The notes under the pieces were generated by a model. The model had not been told where the DNA came from, did not search any database, and saw nothing but the letters and a program-made list of their open reading frames with translations. From contig JAFWJA010000002.1 in the NCBI GenBank assembly GCA_017511805.1, positions 43,620-107,619 of the forward strand: 64,000 nt of DNA. Reading direction: 5' to 3'. The first letter of the stretch is position 1. Each line of letters opens with the position of its first letter. This stretch comes from Bacilli bacterium. Lineage in GTDB: Bacteria; Bacillota_I; Bacilli_A; RF39; UBA660. Of this stretch, positions 45,338-53,206 are shown one piece after another. The translations under genes and the position numbers were made by a program.

Positions 45338-45367
45338 AGAATTTAGATTATCTAAATTCTCTTTTAA
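45338..45367. terminator. Bidirectional terminator between convergent genes
   Basis: AGAATTTAGAT-T-ATCTAAATTCT is an almost perfect palindrome, with an A-run on its left and T-rich sequence on its right. It can serve both the lipoprotein gene and the minus-strand gene at 45364-45840. Confidence 0.75.
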
Positions 45368-45840
45368 TTTTTTTGTATAATTGTCATTAACTTAGTAATA
45401 AATAATGGAATGTATGTTATTATTTGCGCTAATATCATAATTGTAAATATACCCACAAATTTACTTATTCCTAGGTAAAATGAAAATAAAGTACCAATAT
45501 AAATAAAAGAAATTGTTATAAATATAATTGAAGTAATATTATATGTTTTATCATTATCATTTCTATGTTTATATGATGTTATTAATAATACTATAAATAC
45601 TATTGATAAAATCAATAAAAGAAATGATAAAAAGAAAACTAAAGTACTTGCGCCAAAACCTACTGCTCCAAAAAATGAATTAAGTCCATTATTACTATGT
45701 GATAGTTCTTTAGATTTTGTTAATTCTACTATTGAATTGATTAGAGAATATGATGCAAAAATTGAAGTTGCCATAATAAATAGAACTGAGAATGCTAATT
45801 CGAATTTTGCTAAAATATTATCCTTTTTTTCTTTTTCCAT
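45364..45840 (-). CDS. Hypothetical four-helix membrane protein
   Basis: The 158-residue protein has four predicted membrane helices (about 10-32, 53-85, 99-121, 128-150) with short charged loops. No family is recognised. The start is supported by AGGAGG and a TATAAT-like -10 on the minus strand in the 64-base divergent gap. Function unknown. Confidence 0.7.
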   Translation of the reverse strand: MEKEKKDNILAKFELAFSVLFIMATSIFASYSLINSIVELTKSKELSHSNNGLNSFFGAVGFGASTLVFFLSFLLLILSIVFIVLLITSYKHRNDNDKTYNITSIIFITISFIYIGTLFSFYLGISKFVGIFTIMILAQIITYIPLFITKLMTIIQKN

Positions 45841-45904
45841 TTAGATTTTCCTCCTATTATTTTTATTATATCATATATTATAATTTGGTACATATTATTT
45901 AATT

Positions 45905-46891
45905 ATGAAGAAATTATTTTTATTACTATTAATCTTTATATTAGTACCTAGTGTAAAAGCTATATCTATTCCTAGTAAAAGTGCTATATTAATTGATCAA
46001 GAGTCAGGTAGAGTACTATATTCTAAAAATATAAATGAAAAAGGATTAATTGCAAGTACTACTAAAATAATGACCGCAGTATTAGCAATAGAGTCAGGTA
46101 AACTAGATGATATAGTTACTGTTGATGATTCAGTACTAGAGTCATATGGCTCTGGTATATACATAAAACCAGGTGAAAATATCAGTTTAAGAGATTTAGT
46201 ATATGGCTTATTACTTAGAAGTGGAAATGACGCAGCTATTATGATTGAGACCTATTTAGGGGGTCATACTCATTTTATTGATTTAATGAATAAAAAGGCT
46301 AAAGAACTAGGAATGAAGAACACAACTTTTGAAAATAGTTCAGGTTTAGATGAATCAGGTGAAGAAAACTATTCCACAGTATATGACATGGCACTTCTTA
46401 TGAAATATGCCTGTAATATACCAGATTTTAGAGAAATAGATAGTACTAAGTCTTATGAAGTAGAAACTAATAAGAATTATTATTCCTGGACTAATAAAAA
46501 TAAACTTCTTTTTATGTATAAATACGCAAATGGAGGTAAAACAGGTTATACTAAAAAGGCTAAAAGAACACTTGTTACTAGTGCATCAAAAGATGATGTT
46601 AATTTAATTGCAGTAACCTTTGTAGATAGTGATGATTTTAATACTCATAAAAAACTATATGAATACGGTTTTAGTACATATAAAAAGTACCTTATTATTA
46701 ATAAGAATAATCTTAAAATAAAAGGATACGGTGCATATGTTAAAAATAACTATTACTACCTTCTAAAAGAAGGGGAATACAAGAATATTACTACTAAAGC
46801 AATTATTAATAAAAAAGATAATGTTTTAGGATATATATCAGTCAAATATAAAGATAAAGAAATCCACAGGGAAACATTATTTGCTAAATAA
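45905..46891 (+). CDS. Serine-type D-alanyl-D-alanine carboxypeptidase (PBP5/DacF-like)
   Basis: The 328-residue protein has a signal peptide (MKKLFLLLLIFILVPSVKA) and all three penicillin-binding motifs: Ser51-Thr-Thr-Lys54, Ser106-Gly-Asn108 and Lys212-Thr-Gly. It trims the terminal D-Ala from peptidoglycan stem peptides outside the membrane. It is about 60 residues shorter than DacF/DacA because the C-terminal anchor domain is reduced. Unusually, no ribosome site lies before the ATG, although TATAAT (45879-45884) and TATTAT (45893-45898) are close upstream. Confidence 0.92.
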   Translation: MKKLFLLLLIFILVPSVKAISIPSKSAILIDQESGRVLYSKNINEKGLIASTTKIMTAVLAIESGKLDDIVTVDDSVLESYGSGIYIKPGENISLRDLVYGLLLRSGNDAAIMIETYLGGHTHFIDLMNKKAKELGMKNTTFENSSGLDESGEENYSTVYDMALLMKYACNIPDFREIDSTKSYEVETNKNYYSWTNKNKLLFMYKYANGGKTGYTKKAKRTLVTSASKDDVNLIAVTFVDSDDFNTHKKLYEYGFSTYKKYLIINKNNLKIKGYGAYVKNNYYYLLKEGEYKNITTKAIINKKDNVLGYISVKYKDKEIHRETLFAK

Positions 46892-46900
46892 GAATAAATA

Positions 46901-46909
46901 TGTTATACT
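46901..46909 (+). promoter_or_regulatory. Extended -10 promoter of rluB
   Basis: TGT-TATACT, with GGTGA before the ATG at 46926. Confidence 0.5.
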
Positions 46910-46925
46910 TTCTTCGGTGATTTAA

Positions 46926-47642
46926 ATGATTAGATTACAAAAAGCAATTGCGGATTTAGGATATTGTTCTAGAAGAAAAGCAGAAGAACTTATTGTAGCT
47001 GGTAAAGTATATGTTAATGGACAAAAAGTAACAGAACTAGGTACTAAAGTTAATCCAAGTGATGAAATAAAAATAGGTTCTGATATTCTAGTTAAACAAG
47101 AAAAGAAGTATTATATCTTTAATAAACCTAGAGAAGTAATAACTACTACAAGTGATGATAAAGGTAGAAAAACAGTATTAGATTATTTTGATATAGATAC
47201 AAGAATATATCCAATAGGTAGATTAGATTACGATACAACAGGACTAATTCTATTAACAAATGATGGTGAATTTGCGAATGCAATGATGAAACCTAGTAAT
47301 AGAATACAAAAAATATATCTAGCTAAAGTAAATGGAATATTATCAAGAGATGAACTTGAAGAATTAAAACATGGAATAGTAATAGATAAACATAAATGCG
47401 TACCTGATAAAGTAAGAGTTAAATCAATTGATAAAAATACTAATATTAGTTTTATAGAAATAACTATACACGAAGGCAAGAATCACGAAGTAAGAAAGAT
47501 GTTTGAACACTTTCATTTAGATGTTCTTAAATTAAAAAGAACCGGTTATGGTTCTTTATCACTAGGTAATCTAGCATCAGGTAAATATAGAGAATTATCT
47601 ATAAAAGAAGTTAAAACTCTTTATTCATTAATAAAAAAATAA
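46926..47642 (+). CDS. rluB: rRNA pseudouridine synthase, RsuA/RluB family
   Basis: The 238-residue protein has an N-terminal S4 RNA-binding domain (RLQKAIADLGYCSRRKAEELI, about 3-60) and a catalytic domain with the family motif GRLDYDTTGLILLTNDG; Asp101 is the nucleophile. HEGKNHEVRKMFE is the conserved C-terminal motif. It isomerises a uridine in large-subunit rRNA (position 2605 for RluB), although separating RluB from RsuA and RluF by eye is not certain. Separate transcription unit ending at a shared terminator. Confidence 0.9.
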   Translation: MIRLQKAIADLGYCSRRKAEELIVAGKVYVNGQKVTELGTKVNPSDEIKIGSDILVKQEKKYYIFNKPREVITTTSDDKGRKTVLDYFDIDTRIYPIGRLDYDTTGLILLTNDGEFANAMMKPSNRIQKIYLAKVNGILSRDELEELKHGIVIDKHKCVPDKVRVKSIDKNTNISFIEITIHEGKNHEVRKMFEHFHLDVLKLKRTGYGSLSLGNLASGKYRELSIKEVKTLYSLIKK

Positions 47643-47667
47643 AAGCATCATAAGATGCTTTTTTTTA
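47641..47667. terminator. Shared terminator between rluB and ferredoxin genes
   Basis: The stem AAAAGCATC / GATGCTTTT with a 4-base loop and a T-run. The stop codon of the minus-strand ferredoxin lies at its right edge. Confidence 0.85.
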
Positions 47668-47862
47668 TTCTTCAGCAGTATTTGAAATAGCTCCAACTGG
47701 ACATGAAGCAATAGCTTCTTCTACTTCTCCTTTATTTTCATCAGTAATTTTATCGTTATTCGGTTTGATATTTCCATCATCATCGAATTCAAAAATATCC
47801 ATTGCTATACCTGTGCACATACCACATCTTAAGCACTTATCTTGATCAATATTTATATTCAT
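47665..47862 (-). CDS. Small [4Fe-4S] ferredoxin
   Basis: The 65-residue protein binds one cubane cluster through Cys10, Cys13, Cys16 and Cys54 (KCLRCGMCTG and SCPVGAI); the second cluster of clostridial ferredoxins is replaced, as in Bacillus-type single-cluster proteins. It carries electrons in the cytoplasm. The start at 47862 follows AGGAGG on the minus strand; the open frame further upstream to 48003 overlaps the divergent promoter and is rejected. A minus-strand -10 TATAAT lies at 47887-47882. Confidence 0.92.
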   Translation of the reverse strand: MNINIDQDKCLRCGMCTGIAMDIFEFDDDGNIKPNNDKITDENKGEVEEAIASCPVGAISNTAEE

Positions 47863-47967
47863 AATCTGCCTCCTTTTTCTAATTATACTATAAAATTTTA
47901 TAAAAATATTTAAAAAAATAAAAAAATATGATATTATTTTAGTATATAGTAAAGTAGGTGAGTGCGC

Positions 47968-48753
47968 TTGGATTCTAGAATGGATAAATATAGATCTAAT
48001 CAAACTAGTGATGCTACTAGTAGAAGTAGTAGAAATAGAAAACTATATGATGAAATATATTCTAATACAGAATACAGTAATTCTGTTGTTTTAGACGACT
48101 CTAAAGAAATAGATATTAATGTTATAAAAGAGATCATTGATAAACAAGAGATAAAAGAAGAAAAAAGAAATGCACGTCCTACATTAGATTTTTATCAAGA
48201 TTTAAAGATATTAAATGAAGAAGTAGATGAAAAAGTCTATGATATAAATGAAGTATTAAAAGAAGCTAAAAGTAAAAGAGATATATTAGAAGATGCTAGT
48301 GAAAAAAGTAAAACTAATCAAAAAACATATGATGATCATATTAGTTTAGAACAAGAACTAGCTAAAACTAGAAAAGTATATGATAAATTATTACAAGAAG
48401 AAACTGAATTATTAGATATAATGAATACACTTACAACAGCGGGTGATGATAATAAAAAGACTTCTTATAAAGATTTAACAACAGAAGCTAATAAACTTAA
48501 AACTGGTACTGTTGATGTTAAAAAGATTGAAAAACAAGAAACAGATGGTATTGATGAAGTTAGTGATGATACAACAACTGAATATAATACAAATACATTT
48601 ATGTTTGATAAAAAAGACTTTGTAACTAAAGATGGTTTAGATGAACATTTATCTAGTACAAATAAGTTTATTAAAGTATTAGTATTCTTACTTATAGTAG
48701 CGATAGGACTAGGTGCTTACTATATAGTTACAACTTATGTACTTAAGAAATAG
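47968..48753 (+). CDS. Hypothetical coiled-coil protein with C-terminal membrane anchor
   Basis: The protein has 261 residues from a TTG start (MDSRMDKYRSNQ). AGGTGAG ends at 47962, five bases before this TTG; the in-frame GTG at 47962 overlaps the ribosome site, and an ATG at 47980 is farther away. The body is highly charged and helical, with coiled-coil stretches (about 55-160). The C-terminus has one membrane helix (about 236-257), leaving a short KK tail, so the bulk should face the cytoplasm. No family recognised. Confidence 0.7.
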   Translation: MDSRMDKYRSNQTSDATSRSSRNRKLYDEIYSNTEYSNSVVLDDSKEIDINVIKEIIDKQEIKEEKRNARPTLDFYQDLKILNEEVDEKVYDINEVLKEAKSKRDILEDASEKSKTNQKTYDDHISLEQELAKTRKVYDKLLQEETELLDIMNTLTTAGDDNKKTSYKDLTTEANKLKTGTVDVKKIEKQETDGIDEVSDDTTTEYNTNTFMFDKKDFVTKDGLDEHLSSTNKFIKVLVFLLIVAIGLGAYYIVTTYVLKK

Positions 48754-48778
48754 AAGAGATATCTTCTATTTTTTTTTC
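48748..48778 (+). terminator. Terminator after coiled-coil protein gene
   Basis: The stem ATAGAAGA / TCTTCTAT with a 4-base loop and nine T residues; the TAG stop is in the left arm. Confidence 0.8.
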
Positions 48779-48800
48779 ATATTATTAATTAGGTGTTAAT

Positions 48801-49421
48801 ATGAAGAAAGTTGTTATAGTAATAAGTTTAATTATAGTTTTTACTATTTTATTACTATATTTTTATGATAAAAAGATATCTATTAGATTAATTGAGTACG
48901 CTAAAATAGAAAGTAAAAGAATAGGTATAGAATTAGTTAGTAAAGGTGTTAGTAATGAAGTAGTTAAAGTACTTGATGATAAAGATATTTTTAGTATTGA
49001 AAAAGATAATAATGGAAATATAGAACTAATTAATTATAATACTAAAGTAGTTAATGAAATATTATCTGTTTCTGCAAAGACAGTTAATCATAATTTTAAG
49101 AAGCTTGAAAAGGATAAAAAAGGTATTATTTCTTATATTCCAATGGGAATAACTACTAATAATATATTTTTAGAAAATTTAGGTCCTAGAGTACCAGTAA
49201 AACTATATCTAAATGGTAATGTTGTTACTAGTTTAAAAACTAATGTTAAACCATATGGATTAAATAGTGCACTAGTAGAAATAAATATAAAAATAGAAGC
49301 AGTTTTAAAGGTTTTAGTACCATTAAAAACAGAACAAATAAAGATAGTAAATGATGTGCCAGTTTCTATTAAAATAGTTGAAGGAAATGTATCTAGTTTA
49401 ATATCTAGTTATAATCAGTAA
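48801..49421 (+). CDS. yunB: YunB-like sporulation-associated protein
   Basis: The 206-residue protein has an N-terminal membrane helix (about 4-24) and an outside domain with the YunB landmarks: SYIPMGITTNNIFLENLGPRVPVKLY (the G-P-R-x-P-V-K core), YGLNSALVEINIKIEAVLKVLVPLKTEQIKI and a C-terminal VPVSIKIVEG. In B. subtilis YunB is needed for sporulation. The neighbour at 49450 is YutD-like, and the two genes lie in the same region in Bacillus, which supports the assignment. Whether this organism forms spores cannot be judged from this window. Confidence 0.8.
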   Translation: MKKVVIVISLIIVFTILLLYFYDKKISIRLIEYAKIESKRIGIELVSKGVSNEVVKVLDDKDIFSIEKDNNGNIELINYNTKVVNEILSVSAKTVNHNFKKLEKDKKGIISYIPMGITTNNIFLENLGPRVPVKLYLNGNVVTSLKTNVKPYGLNSALVEINIKIEAVLKVLVPLKTEQIKIVNDVPVSIKIVEGNVSSLISSYNQ

Positions 49422-49449
49422 TATGTGTTATAATTAAATGGGTGGTAAT

Positions 49450-49737
49450 ATGAAAAAAATAGTTGAAATGGAAGATAAAAATAAATATGAAATTATTACT
49501 GATTATAGAGAAGGATTTGTTAAAGAAGAGTTTATAAATAGATATACAGATTACTTTAAAGATTTTGATTATATAGTTGGTGATTGGTCATATGGTAAGT
49601 TAAGATTAAAAGGTTTTTATGACGATAATAATGAAAAAGCATCTAAAATTAATAAATATAGTCTTTTAGATAAGTATTTAGAAGAGAATTGTGCTTATGG
49701 ATGCAAATATTTTGTTGCTAAACGAGTAATAGTATGA
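49450..49737 (+). CDS. YutD-like protein (DUF1027)
   Basis: The 95-residue protein matches YutD: GFVKEEFINRYTDYFKDFDYIVGDWSYGKLRLKGFY and a C-terminal EENCAYGCKYFVAKR. The start at 49450 is preceded by GGGTGGT; an in-frame ATG at 49438 falls at the likely transcription start just after TATAAT and is rejected. The family is small, cytoplasmic and of unknown function in Bacilli. It ends with TGA, which overlaps the extended -10 of the next gene. Confidence 0.8.
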   Translation: MKKIVEMEDKNKYEIITDYREGFVKEEFINRYTDYFKDFDYIVGDWSYGKLRLKGFYDDNNEKASKINKYSLLDKYLEENCAYGCKYFVAKRVIV

Positions 49738-49743
49738 TATAAT
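49735..49743 (+). promoter_or_regulatory. Extended -10 promoter overlapping the YutD-like stop codon
   Basis: TGA-TATAAT: the TGA is at once the stop codon of the upstream gene and the extended -10 element for the gene at 49770. Confidence 0.55.
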
Positions 49744-49769
49744 TTTCTTATAGTAAATGAGGTGTAACT

Positions 49770-50660
49770 ATGAATGATAAAATATTTTATGTTATAAACG
49801 AAGATGGTATTAGAGTAGATGCGAGAGCATTATCAAAATTTAAGCTTTCTAATGGGAAAAATTATCTTACATACACATATGATGAATATAATGATGATGG
49901 AATGATAAAGATATATGTTTCAGGTATAATTGAAGATAGTGGAATGTATACATATAGTGAAATTACAACAGATGAAGAATGGAATGATATTAAAACTATA
50001 TTAAAGACTTTAGCTAAATCTGAAGAAGAACCATTCCCAGAAACAATCGCATCTGATTATAAATATATAGGTGAAGAAATATCTATTAGAAAAGCTAAAA
50101 AACTATTAGTATCTAAGAAATTCGCAGATGTACTTGCTAGTAAGTATTCTGAAGTAGAAGATGCAAAAGAAGTTGAATTAGAATTACCAGTAGAAGAACC
50201 TGTTTATGAAGAACCAAAACATGAAGAAGTTGAATTGGAAAAGACTATTAAAATACCTACTTTTGAAGAATTACAAGCTAGAAATAAGAGTATTCAAGCT
50301 GCTATGAAAACTGTTAAAGAAACAATGCCAGAACCAGTAGTAGAAACTCCTGTTGAAGAACCAAAACCAACATATGAATCTAGAGCAAGAAAAGTAGATT
50401 ATGAAGAGAAATTTAAGAAAGATGTTGAACCAGTATTACTAGATGTATATGCTCAACAACAAAAACATATAGAAGAATTAGAAGAAGAATTATCTAAGAC
50501 TAAGTTTGATTTATTTGAAAAACAAAAAGAAGCTTTATCTTTAAGTAATGAAAAAGATGAAATGGAAAAGAGAACTCAAGTTTTAGAAGAACAATTAAAT
50601 GGTGTTCAAAAGAAAATGAACGGAATACTTAATGTATTACAAAATGGTGACGAAAAATAG
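49770..50660 (+). CDS. Hypothetical protein with DUF1292-like head and coiled-coil tail
   Basis: The 296-residue protein has a strand-rich N-terminal 80 residues (IFYVINEDGIRVDARALSKF, NYLTYTYDEYNDD) resembling DUF1292 proteins such as YrzB. An acidic, proline-rich linker with repeated VEEP units (about 145-215) and a coiled coil (about 225-290) follow. GAGGTG precedes the start. No membrane segment, so probably cytoplasmic. The DUF1292 link is by pattern and moderate. Confidence 0.6.
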   Translation: MNDKIFYVINEDGIRVDARALSKFKLSNGKNYLTYTYDEYNDDGMIKIYVSGIIEDSGMYTYSEITTDEEWNDIKTILKTLAKSEEEPFPETIASDYKYIGEEISIRKAKKLLVSKKFADVLASKYSEVEDAKEVELELPVEEPVYEEPKHEEVELEKTIKIPTFEELQARNKSIQAAMKTVKETMPEPVVETPVEEPKPTYESRARKVDYEEKFKKDVEPVLLDVYAQQQKHIEELEEELSKTKFDLFEKQKEALSLSNEKDEMEKRTQVLEEQLNGVQKKMNGILNVLQNGDEK

Positions 50661-50674
50661 TCACCATTTTTTTT
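50641..50674 (+). terminator. Terminator overlapping the end of the DUF1292-like gene
   Basis: The 11-bp stem AAAATGGTGAC / GTCACCATTTT with its loop containing the TAG stop, then eight T residues. Confidence 0.85.
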
Positions 50675-50835
50675 CCTTTTATTTCCTATTTGTTTTTAGT
50701 ATTAATAATTAATAATTGTAAACACTATAAATGTTAGGAGATGAAATATTGTTATATAGATCATGTAACAAAAGTTTTTTTATAGATTTAAATAATGATC
50801 CATCTTCTATCAATTGTATGAAAGTAGGTGGAATA

Positions 50836-50949
50836 ATGGCTAATACAAGAAAGTCTTGCGATTCTAAGTCTAGAACTAGAAAATCTAGTTCTACTACAAG
50901 AAAATCTAGTAAAAAAAATAGTTCTTCAAATAGGACTAATAGTAAGTAA
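50836..50949 (+). CDS. Small, very basic Ser/Arg/Lys-rich protein
   Basis: The 37-residue protein starts MANTRKSCDSKSRTRKS and is made almost wholly of Ser, Arg, Lys, Thr and Asn. AGGTGG sits five bases before the ATG, and a terminator follows the stop. An alternative is a 67-residue form from a TTG at 50749, which also has AGGAG upstream. Low-complexity basic proteins of this size may bind nucleic acid, but nothing proves function. The opposite-strand open frame is taken as a shadow. Confidence 0.5.
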   Translation: MANTRKSCDSKSRTRKSSSTTRKSSKKNSSSNRTNSK

Positions 50950-50952
50950 AAA

Positions 50953-50977
50953 GAGTGAACAATATGTTCACTTTTTT
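50953..50977 (+). terminator. Terminator after small basic protein gene
   Basis: The stem AGTGAACA / TGTTCACT with a 3-base loop and seven T residues. Its presence supports a real transcript across 50750-50949. Confidence 0.85.
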
Positions 50978-51008
50978 TGAAAAACATATTTTATTTTTAA
51001 CCTTGGTA

Positions 51009-51017
51009 TGATATAAT
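51009..51017 (+). promoter_or_regulatory. Extended -10 promoter upstream of 51042
   Basis: TGA-TATAAT; AAGGCGG precedes the ATG at 51042. Confidence 0.55.
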
Positions 51018-51041
51018 GAACATAATAAGGCGGTATGATTT

Positions 51042-51920
51042 ATGGATATAAAAAGTAGAGTAGTTAATTATTATAAAAATAATCAATTTATACAAAATTA
51101 TTTAAAAGGAATTGATTCAAATACTAATGAAATATTACTAGAATATAATGGTAATTCAAAAAGAGTATCTATAGATGTATTAGAAGCTATTAAATCTGAA
51201 TCAGATTTAATTAACTATATTAATGGTGTATCAGTTCAATCACAACCAGTATCTGCTCCATCTGTACCAGTAGTCAATGCTGAAATTGTACCAGAGCCTA
51301 AAGAGCAAATAATGTTAACTGAAAGTGAAGATTTATCTAGAGAAACACTTAATGATATAAAAATATTAACTGAATTAAAAAATAAAGAAGGACTAAATAA
51401 TTTAATTAAAAAAATAGGAGTTAATCCTTCAACAGGTCTTCTTGATATCAACGAAGCAATTTCTAAGGTAACAAGAAACACTATGGACGAAGTAGAGAAG
51501 GCAATAAGAAGTAATTATGAATTTGATACAAATCTAGTTAATTATGATGTGGATGGTAAGTATGTTGGTACTCCTTTTATAGGTAGTTCATCTGAAGATG
51601 AAAAGATAATGAAAGCATTTAATAATGTTAGAGTTTATTTAGATGCATCAAAAATGTATTCAGAACAAGCAAATTATAATGATGCTCAAGTTAGTGCATT
51701 TATGAAAAAGTTTGTAGATAAAGTTAAAGAAGAATTACATGGTTCTGTATCAGTACCAGTTAATGGACAAGCTCCAGTAGTTACTGAAGTTAATAATAAA
51801 CCATTAGAAGAACCTGCTGAAACATCAGCAAGTGCAGGATTCGCAGATATATTTGTATTAACAGTAATTGTACTCGTATATGCAGCGATTATAGTAAATT
51901 TAGTAATTAAATTAAAATAG
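51042..51920 (+). CDS. Hypothetical protein with C-terminal membrane anchor
   Basis: The 292-residue protein is mostly helical with a low-complexity Pro/Val linker (about 68-90), a long helical middle, and a single C-terminal membrane helix (about 269-290). Like the product at 47968, it looks tail-anchored with its bulk in the cytoplasm. No family recognised; flanked by its own promoter and terminator. Confidence 0.7.
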   Translation: MDIKSRVVNYYKNNQFIQNYLKGIDSNTNEILLEYNGNSKRVSIDVLEAIKSESDLINYINGVSVQSQPVSAPSVPVVNAEIVPEPKEQIMLTESEDLSRETLNDIKILTELKNKEGLNNLIKKIGVNPSTGLLDINEAISKVTRNTMDEVEKAIRSNYEFDTNLVNYDVDGKYVGTPFIGSSSEDEKIMKAFNNVRVYLDASKMYSEQANYNDAQVSAFMKKFVDKVKEELHGSVSVPVNGQAPVVTEVNNKPLEEPAETSASAGFADIFVLTVIVLVYAAIIVNLVIKLK

Positions 51921-51940
51921 GTGATTTATCACCTTTTTTT
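51917..51940 (+). terminator. Terminator after 51042-51920 gene
   Basis: The 7-bp stem AGGTGAT / ATCACCT and seven T residues; the TAG stop is in the left arm. Confidence 0.75.
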
Positions 51941-51953
51941 GTGGTTAAATCTA

Positions 51954-51982
51954 TTCAAAATAAAGAGAAAATAGTGTATAAT
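51954..51982 (+). promoter_or_regulatory. Promoter of ackA
   Basis: TTCAAA (51954-51959), a 17-bp spacer and TATAAT (51977-51982), then AGAGGTGA before the ATG at 52001. Confidence 0.6.
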
Positions 51983-52000
51983 TAAGTAGAGGTGAAAAGA

Positions 52001-53191
52001 ATGAAAGTTTTAGCAGTTAATGCAGGTAGTTCATCATTAAAGTTTAAGATGTTTGAAATGCCAGAAGAAAAAGTAATTATTTCAGGAAGATTTGAAAGAA
52101 TTGGTGATAGTGAAAATAGTTTTTATAGCATAGAAACTAGTGATAATAAATATAAGAGAAATGCACCATTAAAGAATCATTCAGATGCGGTTGAAATATT
52201 AATACAAGAATTATATGATAACAACGTTATTGATTCATTAGATGATTTATCAGCTGTATCACATAGATTAGTACATGGAGGAGATAAGTATCCAAATTCA
52301 GTTATTTTAGATGACGAGTCTTTGAAGGTAGTAGAAAGTTTTACCGACTTAGCTCCATTACATGTTCCAGCTAACGTTATGTGTGTTAGAGCATTTATGG
52401 AAAAATGCCCTAGAGCTGTTCAAGTTGGATGTTTTGATACAGCGTTCCATCAAACAATAGATAAAGAAAGATATATATATCCAGTGCCATATGAATGGTA
52501 TGAAAAATATAAAGTACGTAAATATGGTTTCCATGGACAAAGTCATAAGTTTATTGCACAAACTATTGGTGAGATTCTTAATAAAGAAGAACCAAATGCT
52601 ATTATTTGTCATATAGGACAAGGAGCATCTATTAGTGCAATAGAAAAAGGTAAATGTATTGATACATCTATGGGATTTACTCCTAATTCTGGTGTTGTTA
52701 TGGGTACTAGAAGTGGTGATATAGACTATGGAATTATTAAATATATGATGAGTGAAGCAGGAATGACTTTTGATGAAATAGACCAAGCTTTAAATAAGAA
52801 AAGTGGACTACTTGGATTAAGTGGAGTATCAAATGACTGGAGAGACGTTGATGATGCTATTACTGCTGGTAATAAACAAGCTTATTTAGCTCATAAGATC
52901 TTAGTTAATTCAATAGTAGATTATGTAGCTAGATATTATGTAGAATTAAAAGGACAAGTAGATGCATTAGTATTTACTGCAGGTTTAGGAGAAAATGCTT
53001 CACATATTAGAAGAATGGTTGTAGATAGATTAAACTGTTTAGGATTTGAATGTGATAGAGAATTAAATGATGAAATTAGATTAGGAAAAGAAGGTAAAAT
53101 AAGTACAGAAAACTCTAAAATACCAGTATATGTTATTGGTACAAATGAAGAGTTAATGATGGCAAGAGATGCTTTAGAATTAATGAAATAG
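52001..53191 (+). CDS. ackA: Acetate kinase
   Basis: The 396-residue protein starts MKVLAVNAGSSSLKFKMFEM, the signature of the family. It also has HRLVHGG, FDTAFHQT, YPVPYEWYEKYKVRKYGFHGQSHK, HIGQGAS and FTAGLGENASHIR. It makes ATP and acetate from acetyl phosphate and ADP, the last step of acetate fermentation, and so points to a fermentative life. Length is normal. The GTG at 51992 lies inside the ribosome site and is rejected. No pta is seen here. The next gene follows after 15 bases and is probably co-transcribed. Confidence 0.97.
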   Translation: MKVLAVNAGSSSLKFKMFEMPEEKVIISGRFERIGDSENSFYSIETSDNKYKRNAPLKNHSDAVEILIQELYDNNVIDSLDDLSAVSHRLVHGGDKYPNSVILDDESLKVVESFTDLAPLHVPANVMCVRAFMEKCPRAVQVGCFDTAFHQTIDKERYIYPVPYEWYEKYKVRKYGFHGQSHKFIAQTIGEILNKEEPNAIICHIGQGASISAIEKGKCIDTSMGFTPNSGVVMGTRSGDIDYGIIKYMMSEAGMTFDEIDQALNKKSGLLGLSGVSNDWRDVDDAITAGNKQAYLAHKILVNSIVDYVARYYVELKGQVDALVFTAGLGENASHIRRMVVDRLNCLGFECDRELNDEIRLGKEGKISTENSKIPVYVIGTNEELMMARDALELMK

Positions 53192-53206
53192 AAATGATGT
53201 GATTAA

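Noticed and set aside
47863..48003. N-terminal extension of the minus-strand ferredoxin
   Set aside because: It overlaps the promoter of the divergent gene; AGGAGG marks the start at 47862, and the resulting 65 residues is the normal family size.
50709..50987. 92-residue minus-strand open frame
   Set aside because: It spans two features of the plus strand (small basic gene and its terminator), has no ribosome site, and its Leu/Phe-rich sequence is the complement of a Lys/Ser-rich frame.
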